DNA of 64,000 nt, taken from NCBI RefSeq assembly GCF_009848495.1, contig NZ_WWEP01000003.1:1-64000 (forward strand), written 5' to 3'. Position numbers and translations under genes: made by a program. This document shows, piece after piece, positions 1 through 8,802 of the stretch (within the stretch, counting starts at the first letter, position 1; each line of letters begins with the position of its first letter). The notes beneath the pieces are model-generated. The model was not told the origin of the DNA. It saw only the letters and a program-made list of their open reading frames with translations, and ran no database searches. This DNA is from Flavobacterium sp. MK4S-17. Its GTDB lineage: Bacteria; Bacteroidota; Bacteroidia; Flavobacteriales; Flavobacteriaceae.

Positions 1-39
1 ATAACACCTCACATTAACAAACCAACCAATACAAACAAA

Positions 40-65
40 AAGCCACCTTGTAGGTGGCTTTTTTT
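40..65 (+). terminator. Rho-independent terminator
   Basis: A 9-bp perfect stem (AAGCCACCT / AGGTGGCTT) with a 3-nt loop is followed by a T run. The T run lies on the plus strand, so it probably ends a gene entering from the left of the window. The same stem could also stop leftward transcription from the 134-538 gene. Confidence 0.75.
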
Positions 66-133
66 ATTTGTTGCTATTGATGAGTTGAGCCAAACTCATT
101 TGATGTGAAAAGACAAGACTTGCCGGGCTTTGT

Positions 134-538
134 TTATTTCATCATCATTCTTGGGAACATTTGTTCTGCTCTTTCATTACCCAGATATTCTAATCTCTTT
201 TTTGTCACTGGATAATTTTTATTCTTAAAGAGTTCGGCAATATTTGTAAATTCTTTCTCTAAAAAATCCGTGTGTTCCTCTAAGGAGGTAACTTTATTGA
301 GATTTTCTTCATCGTCGTACAGCAGGGCTTTTACTAATGCTAAATCGTACCAATTTTCATTTGGTAGACTGCTCTGTATATCAACTGTTTCAAAAGACTT
401 AGAACTACTAAACCTTAATTGAATATTTCCATTAGTAAATATATAGTAGTAATGTCCAAAAAATGTAGATGTATCTTTTTCAATTAACTTAAAGCCATTT
501 GACTTGAGGAAGCTATATGTTTTTTCAATATTCTTCAT
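134..538 (-). CDS. Small soluble protein, candidate immunity protein to the adjacent Rhs-type toxin remnant
   Basis: Encodes 134 aa with no signal peptide or membrane segment. It is acidic and helical in its second half (a DDEENLNKVTSLEEHTDFLE stretch near residues 75-94), with an N-terminal beta-rich part containing a Tyr cluster (HYYYIF). I do not recognise a named family. Its position 65 nt downstream of, and co-directional with, the C-terminal tip of an Rhs-type polymorphic toxin is the usual place of a cognate immunity gene. That role is inferred from context only. Unlike the toxin, the reading frame is intact, with ATG at 538. It could instead be an unrelated orphan. Confidence 0.6.
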   Translation of the reverse strand: MKNIEKTYSFLKSNGFKLIEKDTSTFFGHYYYIFTNGNIQLRFSSSKSFETVDIQSSLPNENWYDLALVKALLYDDEENLNKVTSLEEHTDFLEKEFTNIAELFKNKNYPVTKKRLEYLGNERAEQMFPRMMMK

Positions 539-603
539 TGTTCTATTTAACTAACCAAAGTCCATCAGAAGTTACTATGTAACTTTTTCAAATAATAATT
601 CAA

Positions 604-849
604 TTACTTTTGGTAGTAACTATCCGGTTTTACTTTATTAAGAGGTGTTGCTAATCTTATATTATCTCCATGTGAAATCATTCTGTCAAGAAATTTCTGA
701 TTAGCAGTCCATTGTTCGACAGAAAACATTTTATTCCAAATTTTAGTTGGTATTTGAAATGTTCTTGCAGTTATAGTTTCAGCAACTTTTATATATTTTG
801 GATAATGGCCTAAAACTGTTGTCCACGTCTTAGCGGCAACTTCAATTCC
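604..849 (-). pseudogene. C-terminal tip of an Rhs/polymorphic toxin, 5'-truncated remnant
   Basis: An open frame of 81 codons follows directly after an in-frame TAG (850-852) and has no plausible start codon at its head. Its translation contains FQIPTKIWNKM, then VEQWTANQKFLDRMISHGD, then IRLATP and a terminal DSYYQK. This resembles the extreme C-termini of Rhs-family toxin modules, which commonly carry an aromatic-IP-x-x-x-W segment and a KFLDR-x-x-x-x-GD-x-x-x-x-x-TP segment. No core repeat or export domain remains upstream; instead there is a terminator and the DUF5689 gene. I read it as the relic of a displaced toxin cassette. Confidence 0.6.
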
Positions 850-866
850 CTATTGCTAAGTTAAAT

Positions 867-896
867 AAAAAAGCGGGGCATTTGCCCCGCTTTTTT
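867..896. terminator. Bidirectional rho-independent terminator
   Basis: A 14-bp perfect inverted repeat (AAAAAAGCGGGGCA / TGCCCCGCTTTTTT) has a 2-base centre and A and T tracts on both sides. It lies 19 bp past the stop of the DUF5689 gene and insulates it from the toxin relic. Confidence 0.85.
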
Positions 897-915
897 ACCA
901 AGTATTTAATTAAAC

Positions 916-2370
916 TTAGTTTATTGTAATATCATCAATTTGCATAGTGGTTGTAACACCGCCCGGGTGAGAACCTGTATATTCAAATATAATGAACCCA
1001 TTACCGGTAGCAGTTATGGTATGTGTGCCACTGTTAGTAAAGTTAGCAGCATAACCGCCTGTAGAGCCTGTAGCAATTGTAAAGTTTGATGTAATATCAA
1101 CTAAAGTTGCATCAGCAATTACTGATTTAGCTGTATAGTCGGTAGAGTAATATACTTTCAATGCACTACCATTGTTGTAACCGTCTTTAGTTTTAAATGA
1201 TAGGGTTGTGCTGCCATCAAAATTAACAGGCAGGATAAAGTATGATTTTGCAGCCGAATTAGTGTTGTGGGCTGACATTTGGATATATTTATTTCCACCA
1301 AATGAAGTTACTGCCCAATACCTTGGCCCTGTAACAGCATCAGTTATATATTTAGAGAAAGTTAAATAATCACAATTTGATTCCGGAACGTAGCAAATTA
1401 CATCTGGGTTATAACTTTCAAAGTTTTCCGTGTAGCTCGATAAAAACTGAATATCTGATCCTCCAACAGCAGTTGGGCTTTCACCTGGCTCAGGGCCTGG
1501 GTTGCCTCCGCCACCAATCCTGTCTTCAGTAAGCATAATATCTGAAGTATAGCGCGATACAAATTGATAATCTGTATTAAATTTAGTTAATACACCTCTT
1601 ATTTTACCACTGTTAGAAGGTACTGGTAAACCTGCATACTCTGCATATTGACCTGTCCTAAAAATAAGCGTATTATCATTATCTTCACTGTCAGTAATCA
1701 AGTGGTTTGTTTCTGAACCTACAAGATTAGCAGGGTTATAGAAGTTTTGGCCCAATGCAGCATCAGTAAACTGAACGCCATCAAACTCAATTAGCTTACC
1801 AAGGTAGCTATCGTTTATATCAGAAAGCGATATGCGGTTTACAAGGCTTTCCTCAACAAAAGTTTTACAGGTTTTAATAACATGCTGGCCATAAAGTTCA
1901 GCAGGTATCTGCCCAACATTACCATTATAAAGAGCGCCTATTTGTAGCGTATTACTTCTTATTTGTGTGTAAAGGCCTTTTAGTTTAATATATACAACGC
2001 GGCCTACTCCGTAGTCAGTAAAAAGGTCTGCCTGGTTAATTTGAACCGAAAAACCTATGCTCACATCGCTCTCGTTTGTATCAATGTCATAATTCTCTGC
2101 ATCCTTAAATGAGTTTAAGTACAAAGTTTTATAGAAGTTACCTCCTTTATCACTTGATACTACCACAGCTTTAATTACATCATCTCCCTGATACTGTGTA
2201 GCTACAGTTGTAGCCTGTTCTTTTATCTGCTTAACAGTTTTTGTAAGCTCAATTGCCGGGTCTGTACAGTCCAATACCGGTACTGCATAATCATCGTCGT
2301 TAACGCAGCCTGACAGTATACCTGCCGTAAGCACTGCGAAAAACATAGACTTTAAAAGATTTGTTTTCAT
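916..2370 (-). CDS. DUF5689 domain lipoprotein with C-terminal choice-of-anchor-like domain
   Basis: Encodes 484 aa. A lipoprotein signal ends in LSGC (Cys22), followed by VNDDDY. The acidic residues just after the Cys resemble the lipoprotein export signal that sends lipoproteins to the cell surface in Flavobacteriia. The DUF5689 region spans roughly residues 35-280. A Gly/Pro-rich linker (about 287-298) leads to a beta-rich C-terminal domain (about 305-484) resembling choice-of-anchor J domains. The gene lies 19 bp downstream of the TonB-dependent receptor gene and is co-oriented, so it is probably an operon partner. By analogy with SusD-like partners it may be a surface binding component. 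Its ligand cannot be read from sequence; the neighbouring secreted nuclease hints at nucleic-acid or phosphate acquisition (inference). Confidence 0.85.
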   Translation of the reverse strand: MKTNLLKSMFFAVLTAGILSGCVNDDDYAVPVLDCTDPAIELTKTVKQIKEQATTVATQYQGDDVIKAVVVSSDKGGNFYKTLYLNSFKDAENYDIDTNESDVSIGFSVQINQADLFTDYGVGRVVYIKLKGLYTQIRSNTLQIGALYNGNVGQIPAELYGQHVIKTCKTFVEESLVNRISLSDINDSYLGKLIEFDGVQFTDAALGQNFYNPANLVGSETNHLITDSEDNDNTLIFRTGQYAEYAGLPVPSNSGKIRGVLTKFNTDYQFVSRYTSDIMLTEDRIGGGGNPGPEPGESPTAVGGSDIQFLSSYTENFESYNPDVICYVPESNCDYLTFSKYITDAVTGPRYWAVTSFGGNKYIQMSAHNTNSAAKSYFILPVNFDGSTTLSFKTKDGYNNGSALKVYYSTDYTAKSVIADATLVDITSNFTIATGSTGGYAANFTNSGTHTITATGNGFIIFEYTGSHPGGVTTTMQIDDITIN

Positions 2371-2389
2371 ATTAATTTTATTTGGATTA

Positions 2390-5206
2390 TTAGAAGTTTA
2401 CATAAAGGTTTACAAAATAATTCCTGCCGTAGCCATAAAAATATTTAGGGCCAAACGAGCGAACGCTTCCTGACATATCCTGGCTTAGCTGCCTAAAGTT
2501 GGCATTCCTTGCCTGCTCAAAACCACCTGTCCTGTATGAAAAATCAAACACGTTATTTACGCTGGCAAATATGCCTATGATAGTATTGTCAATTTTCCAT
2601 GATTTACCACCTGTAATATTTATAAGTGTAGCAGGGTCAAGCTTTTCCTGTTTTAGCAATGCTTTCGCATCCTGCTCATTAGCTTCAGGAAATGCAAAGC
2701 CGTTATCTGCCGGGTTTACATAAAAATTATTAGTTCTTAATAACGGGGAAATATCAAGATAATTATCAGCCAGGTAGTTAACACTTGCACCTACCCACCA
2801 GTAATGAGGGTCGCGGTATTCAAGTTCAAATGAATATGCCTGTTGTGGCATACCCGGCTGCTTGTAATCTTTTAAATAAGATTCTCCAAAATCAACAGTC
2901 CTGCGGATGTTGTCTATATTAAGTTTTACATTAGGGTTACTGTCATAAGTGTATTGGCCATAAGCGGCTACTGCAGTTGCCTTTAATGTTGATGTTATCT
3001 GGTATTCAATACCAAATTCACCACCCATATTTTGCTTTGTAAGGCCGGTTACGGTTTCAGAAACAAACGCGTTACCATTTGTAGATATTTGTGTTTGGTC
3101 TGGTAATAATATACCTAAACCTTCAGCAAAGTAAAACCCTATATCTGTAGCGTCAGATATCCTTGAGAAATAACCTGTAGCTCTTGCTTTAAGTTTAGGA
3201 GCCCTTATGATATAGCTTGCGTCAGCACTGAATATTTTCTCATTTTCAAGCCCTTCAACAACATTATTGTTAAGCCTGGCATTAGGGAAAGTATTCCTTA
3301 ATGTAGGAGATTTAGTCATATAAACAGTGTTGAATTCAAGTATATGGCGTCCTGTAATTTTAAAGTCGGCACCACCTTTTATACCATAGTTATTAAATAT
3401 AACTTTTTCGCTCTCTCCTTTAGAATTGTCAGCATAGTTACCATTTCTGTATATACCATCCCTTTGATATTCTGAGTATGCATAATTTCCTGAAACGTAG
3501 AAATCAACTCGGTTAAAGTTAAATTTAAACTGGCTGAATACATCTATTACATCTGCATATAATTTATAGTTATAACCAAAATCATCACCTTCTACCACAC
3601 GCCTGTTAGGGTTATCAAGGTCGGTTTGCTGTGCAGAACCTACCAAGAAAGGATCGATATCAAGATAAGATGAACCGCCTAAAAGATCCAGAAGGTTCTG
3701 GAAGTTATGCGAACTTAATTTCCTGAATGTTGCTCCGGTATTTAAAACTAAATAATCAGTAAGCTGTGCATTTAAAATACTATTGGCTGTAAATTGCTTG
3801 TCATCAGTCCTGTCTTCATATAAAACAGCAAGACTTTCGCCGTTTTCAAGGTTGTCCCTGTACAGTTTGTTCCAGTTTATTTGCCTGTTGTTAAGGAAGC
3901 GTTGCCTTGCAAGGTCTGCATAAAGTGTATTCTCAACATTGTTGCCTATATATCCCGGTATTTCACCGTCGCCAATATTATTTGGATTTTCAAACTGTGT
4001 AGAATAGTAGCTTGGCAGGTTCCTGTAATAAGTAGGATCAGGATTTCTTGTGTAGTTAAAATCAAGCCTGCTGTTGCCTATACTACCAAACTGGTAAGAT
4101 ACATTTGTATTAAGAGAGCTTTGCTCATTAATTTTCCAGTAATGGCTAAGCATAAATATTGGCTCTTCCACATCCTTGTCACGTGAATTTCTTTTTTTGC
4201 CATTATACCATCCCCAGTATGAGTTGTATTTTTCACCGGCAAGGTCTATTACCTCCTGTGTGTTAGGAGAAGTTTTGCCCCTGCTGTTTTGTGCATATAT
4301 ACTTGTAAAGTTAAGGCTGTGCCTATCGCCAAAACGCTTTTCAACACTTGCAAAGAAAGAGTTTGCGCTGTAGTCGGTACCTTCAAAATAGCCTTCCTGA
4401 GCCCACCTTCTTGATGCTGATATTACATAGGCAAAACCATTTTCATCCATTCCCGATGCATGTGTTCCCATCATCCTCCAGCTATAGTTAGTGTTGGTTC
4501 CTGAAAATGAAATCCTTGTGCCCGGCCTGAAAATAGAAGCACGGGTATTTATTTCCTGTGTACCTAATATGCCGCCAAAAGTATAATCTGAAATATCTGA
4601 ACCTATGGTAAACTCCTGGTTACGTGTAGCGTCATTAAGTCCTCCCCAGTTGCTCCATTGTGGCCTGCCGTCATAAAGTTTATCCATTGGTACACCATTT
4701 ATCATGGTCTTACCATATTCATTATCAAGCCCCCTCACTCTGAAACGTGCCTGTCCAAAGTCAAAAGCAGCAGCCTGCATAAACACATCCCTTGATGCCT
4801 GCAGCAGCCCCGCAGTACTCTCTGAGTTACCGTTATCGTCTCCTAAATCATTTTCAGTAATAGTAATAAGGCTCAGCTGGCGCTCGGTAGTAATATCCTC
4901 ATCAAGTATCACAACACCCAAATCAAGCGGCTGGCCTGCTTTTACCTCTAAATTAAAGGTTTGGCTTATGTAACCGGTACTGCTTATAACAACAACCTGA
5001 TTTCCTTCGGCCACTTTTTCAAAAACAAAAACCCCTTCAGAATTTGTTATTGCAGTTTCATTAGTACTTTGCAAAGTAGCTACAGCATTTTGCAAAGGTT
5101 TTTGTGTTTTAGAATCAACCACTGCTCCTTTTACCAATGCAGTTTGCTGTGCCCATACACATACCATCTGCATAACAAATAAAAGACTGATTACTAATTT
5201 TTTCAT
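2390..5206 (-). CDS. TonB-dependent outer-membrane receptor with N-terminal carboxypeptidase-regulatory-like domain
   Basis: Encodes 938 aa. The signal peptide ends near VWAQ (residue 20). A carboxypeptidase-regulatory-like beta-sandwich follows (about 23-100; KGAVVDSKTQKPLQNAVATL and the GVFVFEKV strand). A plug domain comes next (about 140-260, FRVRGLDNEYGKTMINGV), then a long beta-barrel ending in an aromatic C-terminus (YFVNLYVNF), as in other outer-membrane porin-like proteins. The size fits the family. It is first in an operon with the DUF5689 lipoprotein and divergent from a secreted nuclease/phosphatase, suggesting uptake of a substrate released by that enzyme. The substrate is unknown. 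Confidence 0.9.
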   Translation of the reverse strand: MKKLVISLLFVMQMVCVWAQQTALVKGAVVDSKTQKPLQNAVATLQSTNETAITNSEGVFVFEKVAEGNQVVVISSTGYISQTFNLEVKAGQPLDLGVVILDEDITTERQLSLITITENDLGDDNGNSESTAGLLQASRDVFMQAAAFDFGQARFRVRGLDNEYGKTMINGVPMDKLYDGRPQWSNWGGLNDATRNQEFTIGSDISDYTFGGILGTQEINTRASIFRPGTRISFSGTNTNYSWRMMGTHASGMDENGFAYVISASRRWAQEGYFEGTDYSANSFFASVEKRFGDRHSLNFTSIYAQNSRGKTSPNTQEVIDLAGEKYNSYWGWYNGKKRNSRDKDVEEPIFMLSHYWKINEQSSLNTNVSYQFGSIGNSRLDFNYTRNPDPTYYRNLPSYYSTQFENPNNIGDGEIPGYIGNNVENTLYADLARQRFLNNRQINWNKLYRDNLENGESLAVLYEDRTDDKQFTANSILNAQLTDYLVLNTGATFRKLSSHNFQNLLDLLGGSSYLDIDPFLVGSAQQTDLDNPNRRVVEGDDFGYNYKLYADVIDVFSQFKFNFNRVDFYVSGNYAYSEYQRDGIYRNGNYADNSKGESEKVIFNNYGIKGGADFKITGRHILEFNTVYMTKSPTLRNTFPNARLNNNVVEGLENEKIFSADASYIIRAPKLKARATGYFSRISDATDIGFYFAEGLGILLPDQTQISTNGNAFVSETVTGLTKQNMGGEFGIEYQITSTLKATAVAAYGQYTYDSNPNVKLNIDNIRRTVDFGESYLKDYKQPGMPQQAYSFELEYRDPHYWWVGASVNYLADNYLDISPLLRTNNFYVNPADNGFAFPEANEQDAKALLKQEKLDPATLINITGGKSWKIDNTIIGIFASVNNVFDFSYRTGGFEQARNANFRQLSQDMSGSVRSFGPKYFYGYGRNYFVNLYVNF

Positions 5207-5263
5207 AGATAAATTTAGATTAATACTCTCTTTTTTGCTAAGTTAAATATTTCTTAACGGGGG

Positions 5264-5271
5264 CAAATGTA
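5264..5271 (-). promoter_or_regulatory. Candidate -7 element for the TonB receptor operon
   Basis: On the minus strand this reads TACATTTG, matching the Bacteroidota TAnnTTTG element, 57 nt upstream of the receptor ATG. No TTG -33 element is seen at the usual 17-23 nt spacing. Confidence 0.4.
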
Positions 5272-5291
5272 CATCTTTTATAAATATTATT

Positions 5292-5299
5292 TACTTTTG
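5292..5299 (+). promoter_or_regulatory. Candidate -7 element for the secreted nuclease gene
   Basis: TACTTTTG matches TAnnTTTG, 46 nt upstream of the ATG at 5346. No clear -33 TTG is seen. Together with the element at 5264 it would give a back-to-back divergent promoter pair. Confidence 0.4.
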
Positions 5300-5345
5300 G
5301 CACCCCGTTTGTATTTAAAGTTGATGTTAAATTAATATACCCTTT

Positions 5346-6455
5346 ATGAAGATTAGAAAATTAGCGGCGCTGTTTTTTGTCATTTTTTCAATATCCGGCA
5401 GTTTTGCGCAGGAAAAACAATACAGCATTCACACTATTGCTTTTTATAATGTTGAAAACCTTTTCGACACTATAAATGACCCGAAGGTAAGGGATGAGGA
5501 GTGGCTTCCTTATGGAGAGCAGCACTGGACAGGAGATAAATATAGAAAAAAATTATCAAACCTTGCCAAAGTTATTTCAGAAATCGGCACCGCAGAAAAT
5601 CCTAATATGCCAACAGTCCTTGGTGTATCGGAAATAGAAAACAGGGGCGTTTTGGAAGATTTGGTTAAACAACCCGCGCTCGCAGGAAAAGATTATGGCA
5701 TTATACATTTTGACTCACCCGACAAAAGGGGTATAGATGTGGGCTTTTTATACCAAAAAAAGCATTTTAAGCCTACCAGCTATAAAAATATACCGCTTAT
5801 AATTAAAGACAGGTATAAGGTGTCAGACAAAAAAAATGACAAGAAAGAGAATGAGGAGGAAAAAACAGATGATAAAACGGTAACCGATGAGTATGGCAGG
5901 ATATATACCCGCGACCAGCTTTTAGTTACAGGATTGCTGGATGGCGAGGAAATTCATTTTATTGTAAATCACTGGCCTTCCCGTTCAGGAGGTGAAAAAA
6001 GGAGCAGCCCCAACCGAGAAGCTGCTGCAGCCCTTAACAGGAAAATAATAGATTCATTGTATAAAATAAATCCAAATGCTAAAGTTATTACTATGGGCGA
6101 CCTTAATGACGGCCCTTATAATAACAGTGTTAAAAAAGTGCTTGGTGCAAAAGGCAATAGGGAAGATGTTTCTAAAAACGGTTTGTTTAACCCTATGGAA
6201 GAAATGTCAAACCGCGGTATAGGCACACTTGCATACAGGGATGCCTGGGATCTTTTTGACCAGATGATAATAACAGAACCTTTAATAAGGAAAGATTTTA
6301 CTTCCTACCGTTACTGGAAAGCCGGAGTGTTTAATAAAGCATACCTTACACAATCATCAGGCAGGTTTAAAGGCTACCCGCAGCGTAACTGGAATGGCGT
6401 GCCGGGCTATAGCGACCACTTTCCGGTATATATGTACCTTATAAAACAGATGTAA
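5346..6455 (+). CDS. Secreted endonuclease/exonuclease/phosphatase family protein
   Basis: Encodes 369 aa with a cleavable signal peptide (MKIRKLAALFFVIF...SFAQ, about 22 residues). The EEP fold motifs appear in order: FYNVENLFD (33-41, metal-site Asn), SEIEN (95-99, metal-binding Glu96), NHWPSRSGG (208-216, catalytic His209), GDLND (251-255) and GYSDHFPV (354-361, Asp357-His358). All expected catalytic residues are present, so it should be active, probably as a nuclease or phosphodiesterase in the periplasm or outside the cell. A Lys/Glu/Asp-rich stretch at 160-182 interrupts the fold between core strands and looks like a lineage-specific loop. The gene is divergent from the TonB receptor/DUF5689 pair. 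Confidence 0.9.
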   Translation: MKIRKLAALFFVIFSISGSFAQEKQYSIHTIAFYNVENLFDTINDPKVRDEEWLPYGEQHWTGDKYRKKLSNLAKVISEIGTAENPNMPTVLGVSEIENRGVLEDLVKQPALAGKDYGIIHFDSPDKRGIDVGFLYQKKHFKPTSYKNIPLIIKDRYKVSDKKNDKKENEEEKTDDKTVTDEYGRIYTRDQLLVTGLLDGEEIHFIVNHWPSRSGGEKRSSPNREAAAALNRKIIDSLYKINPNAKVITMGDLNDGPYNNSVKKVLGAKGNREDVSKNGLFNPMEEMSNRGIGTLAYRDAWDLFDQMIITEPLIRKDFTSYRYWKAGVFNKAYLTQSSGRFKGYPQRNWNGVPGYSDHFPVYMYLIKQM

Positions 6456-6473
6456 TTCATTAAAATTTATACT

Positions 6474-6499
6474 AAGGTTAGCTTCGGCTAACCTTTTTT
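6474..6499 (+). terminator. Rho-independent terminator
   Basis: A 9-bp stem (AAGGTTAGC / GCTAACCTT) closed by a UUCG tetraloop is followed by a T tract, 19 bp after the nuclease stop codon. Confidence 0.85.
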
Positions 6500-6536
6500 A
6501 TTTAGTACCTTTAGTACCAATTTTAAACACATTGTC

Positions 6537-7079
6537 ATGGCTGTCATGAAACCTTTTAACCTTAATAAATGGATAGAAGAAAACCGCCATTTATTAAAGC
6601 CGCCCGTAGGCAATAAAAATATTTATCCCCTTTCTGAAGATTATATTGTTATGGTAGTAGCAGGGCCCAACGCCCGGAAGGATTACCATTATAACGAAAC
6701 CGAAGAACTGTTTTACCAACTGGAAGGCAGTATAAAGGTTATGATACAAGACGAAGGCGAGCGCAGGGAAATGGAACTGCACGCAGGCGATATGTACCTG
6801 CATCCGGGTAAAATTCCACATTCACCCGCAAGGAGCGCAAATTCCATAGGTTTGGTAGTTGAGCGTAAAAGAACAGGGCGGGGCTTTACCGACGGGCTTT
6901 TATGGTTTTGCGAAAACTGTAATAATAAACTGCATGAAGTATATTTTGAACTTAATGATATTGAAAAAGACTTCCTTCCCCATTTTGAGCATTATTACAA
7001 TTCTGAAGAATTGAGAACCTGCAATAAATGCGGCACAGTTATGCAGACAGACCCTAAGTTTACAGATAAAAAACAGTAA
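6537..7079 (+). CDS. haaO: 3-hydroxyanthranilate 3,4-dioxygenase
   Basis: Encodes a 180-aa cupin enzyme that opens the ring of 3-hydroxyanthranilate to 2-amino-3-carboxymuconate semialdehyde, on the kynurenine route to quinolinate/NAD or tryptophan catabolism. With the start at 6537 the non-haem iron ligands fall at His51, Glu57 and His95. The second, rubredoxin-like metal site falls at Cys125, Cys128, Cys162 and Cys165. These are the positions I recall for the well-studied Ralstonia (Cupriavidus) enzyme, which supports this start over the Met at codon 4. The protein is full length and cytoplasmic. It is followed by an aldehyde dehydrogenase with its own promoter-like element. Other kynurenine-pathway genes are not in this window. 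Confidence 0.93.
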   Translation: MAVMKPFNLNKWIEENRHLLKPPVGNKNIYPLSEDYIVMVVAGPNARKDYHYNETEELFYQLEGSIKVMIQDEGERREMELHAGDMYLHPGKIPHSPARSANSIGLVVERKRTGRGFTDGLLWFCENCNNKLHEVYFELNDIEKDFLPHFEHYYNSEELRTCNKCGTVMQTDPKFTDKKQ

Positions 7080-7146
7080 ATTTTAATGATTAATTAATTA
7101 GCGGCGATGATGTGTGCTGCTAATTATCAAAAATGTAAAAAAAGTA

Positions 7147-7154
7147 TATATTTG
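7147..7154 (+). promoter_or_regulatory. Candidate -7 element for the aldehyde dehydrogenase
   Basis: TATATTTG matches TAnnTTTG and ends 34 nt before the ATG at 7189. It lies inside the longest possible open frame, which argues against the upstream start at 7114. Confidence 0.45.
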
Positions 7155-7188
7155 TAAAAATATAACAACAAACAGCTTAAAAGTTAAA

Positions 7189-8736
7189 ATGGCAACAGTA
7201 ACTGAACAGTTTGGTATTCAGCAGGCATTAGCCAAACTGGGTATTAAAGAAATAAATGAAGGAACCTCAACAGGCAGTAAAAATTTTGCAAACGGTAAAA
7301 TTATCGAATCTTATTCGCCGGTAGATGGGAGCCTGATTGCAAAAGTAAAAGCATCTACCAAAGAAGATTATGAAACTGCAATGGCAAAGGCTGCCGAAGC
7401 TTTTAAAACATGGCGTTTGATGCCAGCCCCAAAACGAGGTGAAATTGTCCGCCAGATGGGTGATGAACTTCGTGAAAACAAAGAAGCTTTAGGCCAGCTT
7501 GTTTCTTATGAAATGGGTAAAAGCCTGCAGGAAGGACTGGGTGAGGTTCAGGAAATGATTGATATCTGCGATTTTGCAGTAGGCTTGTCACGACAGCTAT
7601 ATGGACTTACAATGCATAGCGAAAGGCCAATGCACCGCATGTATGAGCAATGGCACCCAATAGGTATTGTTGGTATTATTTCGGCATTTAACTTCCCGGT
7701 TGCCGTATGGAGCTGGAACGCTATGATTGCATGGGTTTGTGGCGATGTTTGTATATGGAAGCCAAGTTCTAAAACTCCATTGTGTGCAGTAGCCTGCCAA
7801 AACATAATTAAAACAGTGCTTGAAAGGAATAATGTTCCCGAAGGTGTAAGCTGCCTTGTAGTAGGTAATGAAAGCGGCGACCTTATCAATAATGATAAGC
7901 GCATTCCTTTAGTATCGTTTACAGGTTCTACAAGGATAGGCCGCCATGTATCTAAAACAGTGGCAGAGCGCTTTGGCAATACAATACTTGAATTAGGCGG
8001 AAACAACGCCATTATAGTATCAGAGCATGCCGATATAAACATGGTGCTTGTTGGTGCTGTATTTGGTGCTGTAGGTACTGCGGGGCAAAGATGTACCACA
8101 ACACGCAGGCTTATTGTGCATCAAAGCGTTTATGATAAAACCCTTGAGGTATTAAAAAGTGCTTACGGGCAGTTAAAAATAGGTAACCCGCTGGATAGTA
8201 ATAACCACGTGGGGCCGCTAATTGATAAAGGTGCGGTACAGGATTATCTTAACGCTATAGAAAAAGCAAAACAGGAAGGCGGAAAAATACTGGTTGAAGG
8301 CGGTGTAATGGAAGGCGAAGGCTATGAAAGCGGCTGCTATGTTAAGCCATGTATTATTGAAGCTGAAAACCATTTTAATATAGTACAGGAGGAAACTTTT
8401 GCGCCAATACTATATGTAATGAAATTTAATGATATAGCACAGGCTATAGCTATGCAGAATGATGTGCCGCAGGGGCTTTCCTCATCAATATTTACAAATA
8501 ACATGAGGGAGATGGAATTATTCCTTTCCCATGCCGGTTCTGATTGTGGTATTGCCAATGTTAACATTGGTACATCCGGTGCAGAAATTGGCGGTGCATT
8601 TGGTGGTGAAAAAGAAACAGGCGGAGGCCGTGAAAGTGGCTCTGATGCATGGAAGGCTTACATGAGGAGGCAAACCAACACCATTAACTACGGTTCTGAA
8701 TTGCCATTGGCACAGGGAATCCGTTTTGATTTGTAA
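7189..8736 (+). CDS. ALDH7-type aldehyde dehydrogenase (alpha-aminoadipate / piperideine-6-carboxylate dehydrogenase-like)
   Basis: Encodes 515 aa from the chosen ATG; a 25-codon upstream extension is rejected because it carries a promoter-like element and is not family-like. Catalytic residues are Asn168 (AFNFP), Lys191, Glu268 (LELGG) and nucleophile Cys302 (GQRCTTTRR). FTGSTRIGR at about 244-252 binds NAD. The GxRCTTTRR context and overall sequence fit ALDH7A1/AmaB enzymes, which oxidise alpha-aminoadipate semialdehyde in lysine catabolism. The neighbouring 3-hydroxyanthranilate dioxygenase leaves open a role with 2-aminomuconate-type semialdehydes, but the family match favours the lysine pathway. 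The protein is cytoplasmic. Confidence 0.88.
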   Translation: MATVTEQFGIQQALAKLGIKEINEGTSTGSKNFANGKIIESYSPVDGSLIAKVKASTKEDYETAMAKAAEAFKTWRLMPAPKRGEIVRQMGDELRENKEALGQLVSYEMGKSLQEGLGEVQEMIDICDFAVGLSRQLYGLTMHSERPMHRMYEQWHPIGIVGIISAFNFPVAVWSWNAMIAWVCGDVCIWKPSSKTPLCAVACQNIIKTVLERNNVPEGVSCLVVGNESGDLINNDKRIPLVSFTGSTRIGRHVSKTVAERFGNTILELGGNNAIIVSEHADINMVLVGAVFGAVGTAGQRCTTTRRLIVHQSVYDKTLEVLKSAYGQLKIGNPLDSNNHVGPLIDKGAVQDYLNAIEKAKQEGGKILVEGGVMEGEGYESGCYVKPCIIEAENHFNIVQEETFAPILYVMKFNDIAQAIAMQNDVPQGLSSSIFTNNMREMELFLSHAGSDCGIANVNIGTSGAEIGGAFGGEKETGGGRESGSDAWKAYMRRQTNTINYGSELPLAQGIRFDL

Positions 8737-8765
8737 TCATCTTAAACTATAAAGTGTTTATATTA

Positions 8766-8794
8766 AAAGTGCTGCCTATGGGCAGCACTTTTTG
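8766..8794. terminator. Bidirectional rho-independent terminator
   Basis: An 11-bp perfect stem (AAAGTGCTGCC / GGCAGCACTTT) with a TATG loop has A and T tracts either side. It is shared by the convergent aldehyde dehydrogenase and egtD genes. Confidence 0.85.
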
Positions 8795-8802
8795 TTTACT
8801 GT

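Noticed and set aside
7114..7188. N-terminal extension of the aldehyde dehydrogenase
   Set aside because: The 25 extra codons contain a TATATTTG promoter element and are Lys/Asn-rich without similarity to the family N-terminus.
7548..8099. 183-residue minus-strand open frame
   Set aside because: Antisense shadow of the aldehyde dehydrogenase gene; no family features.
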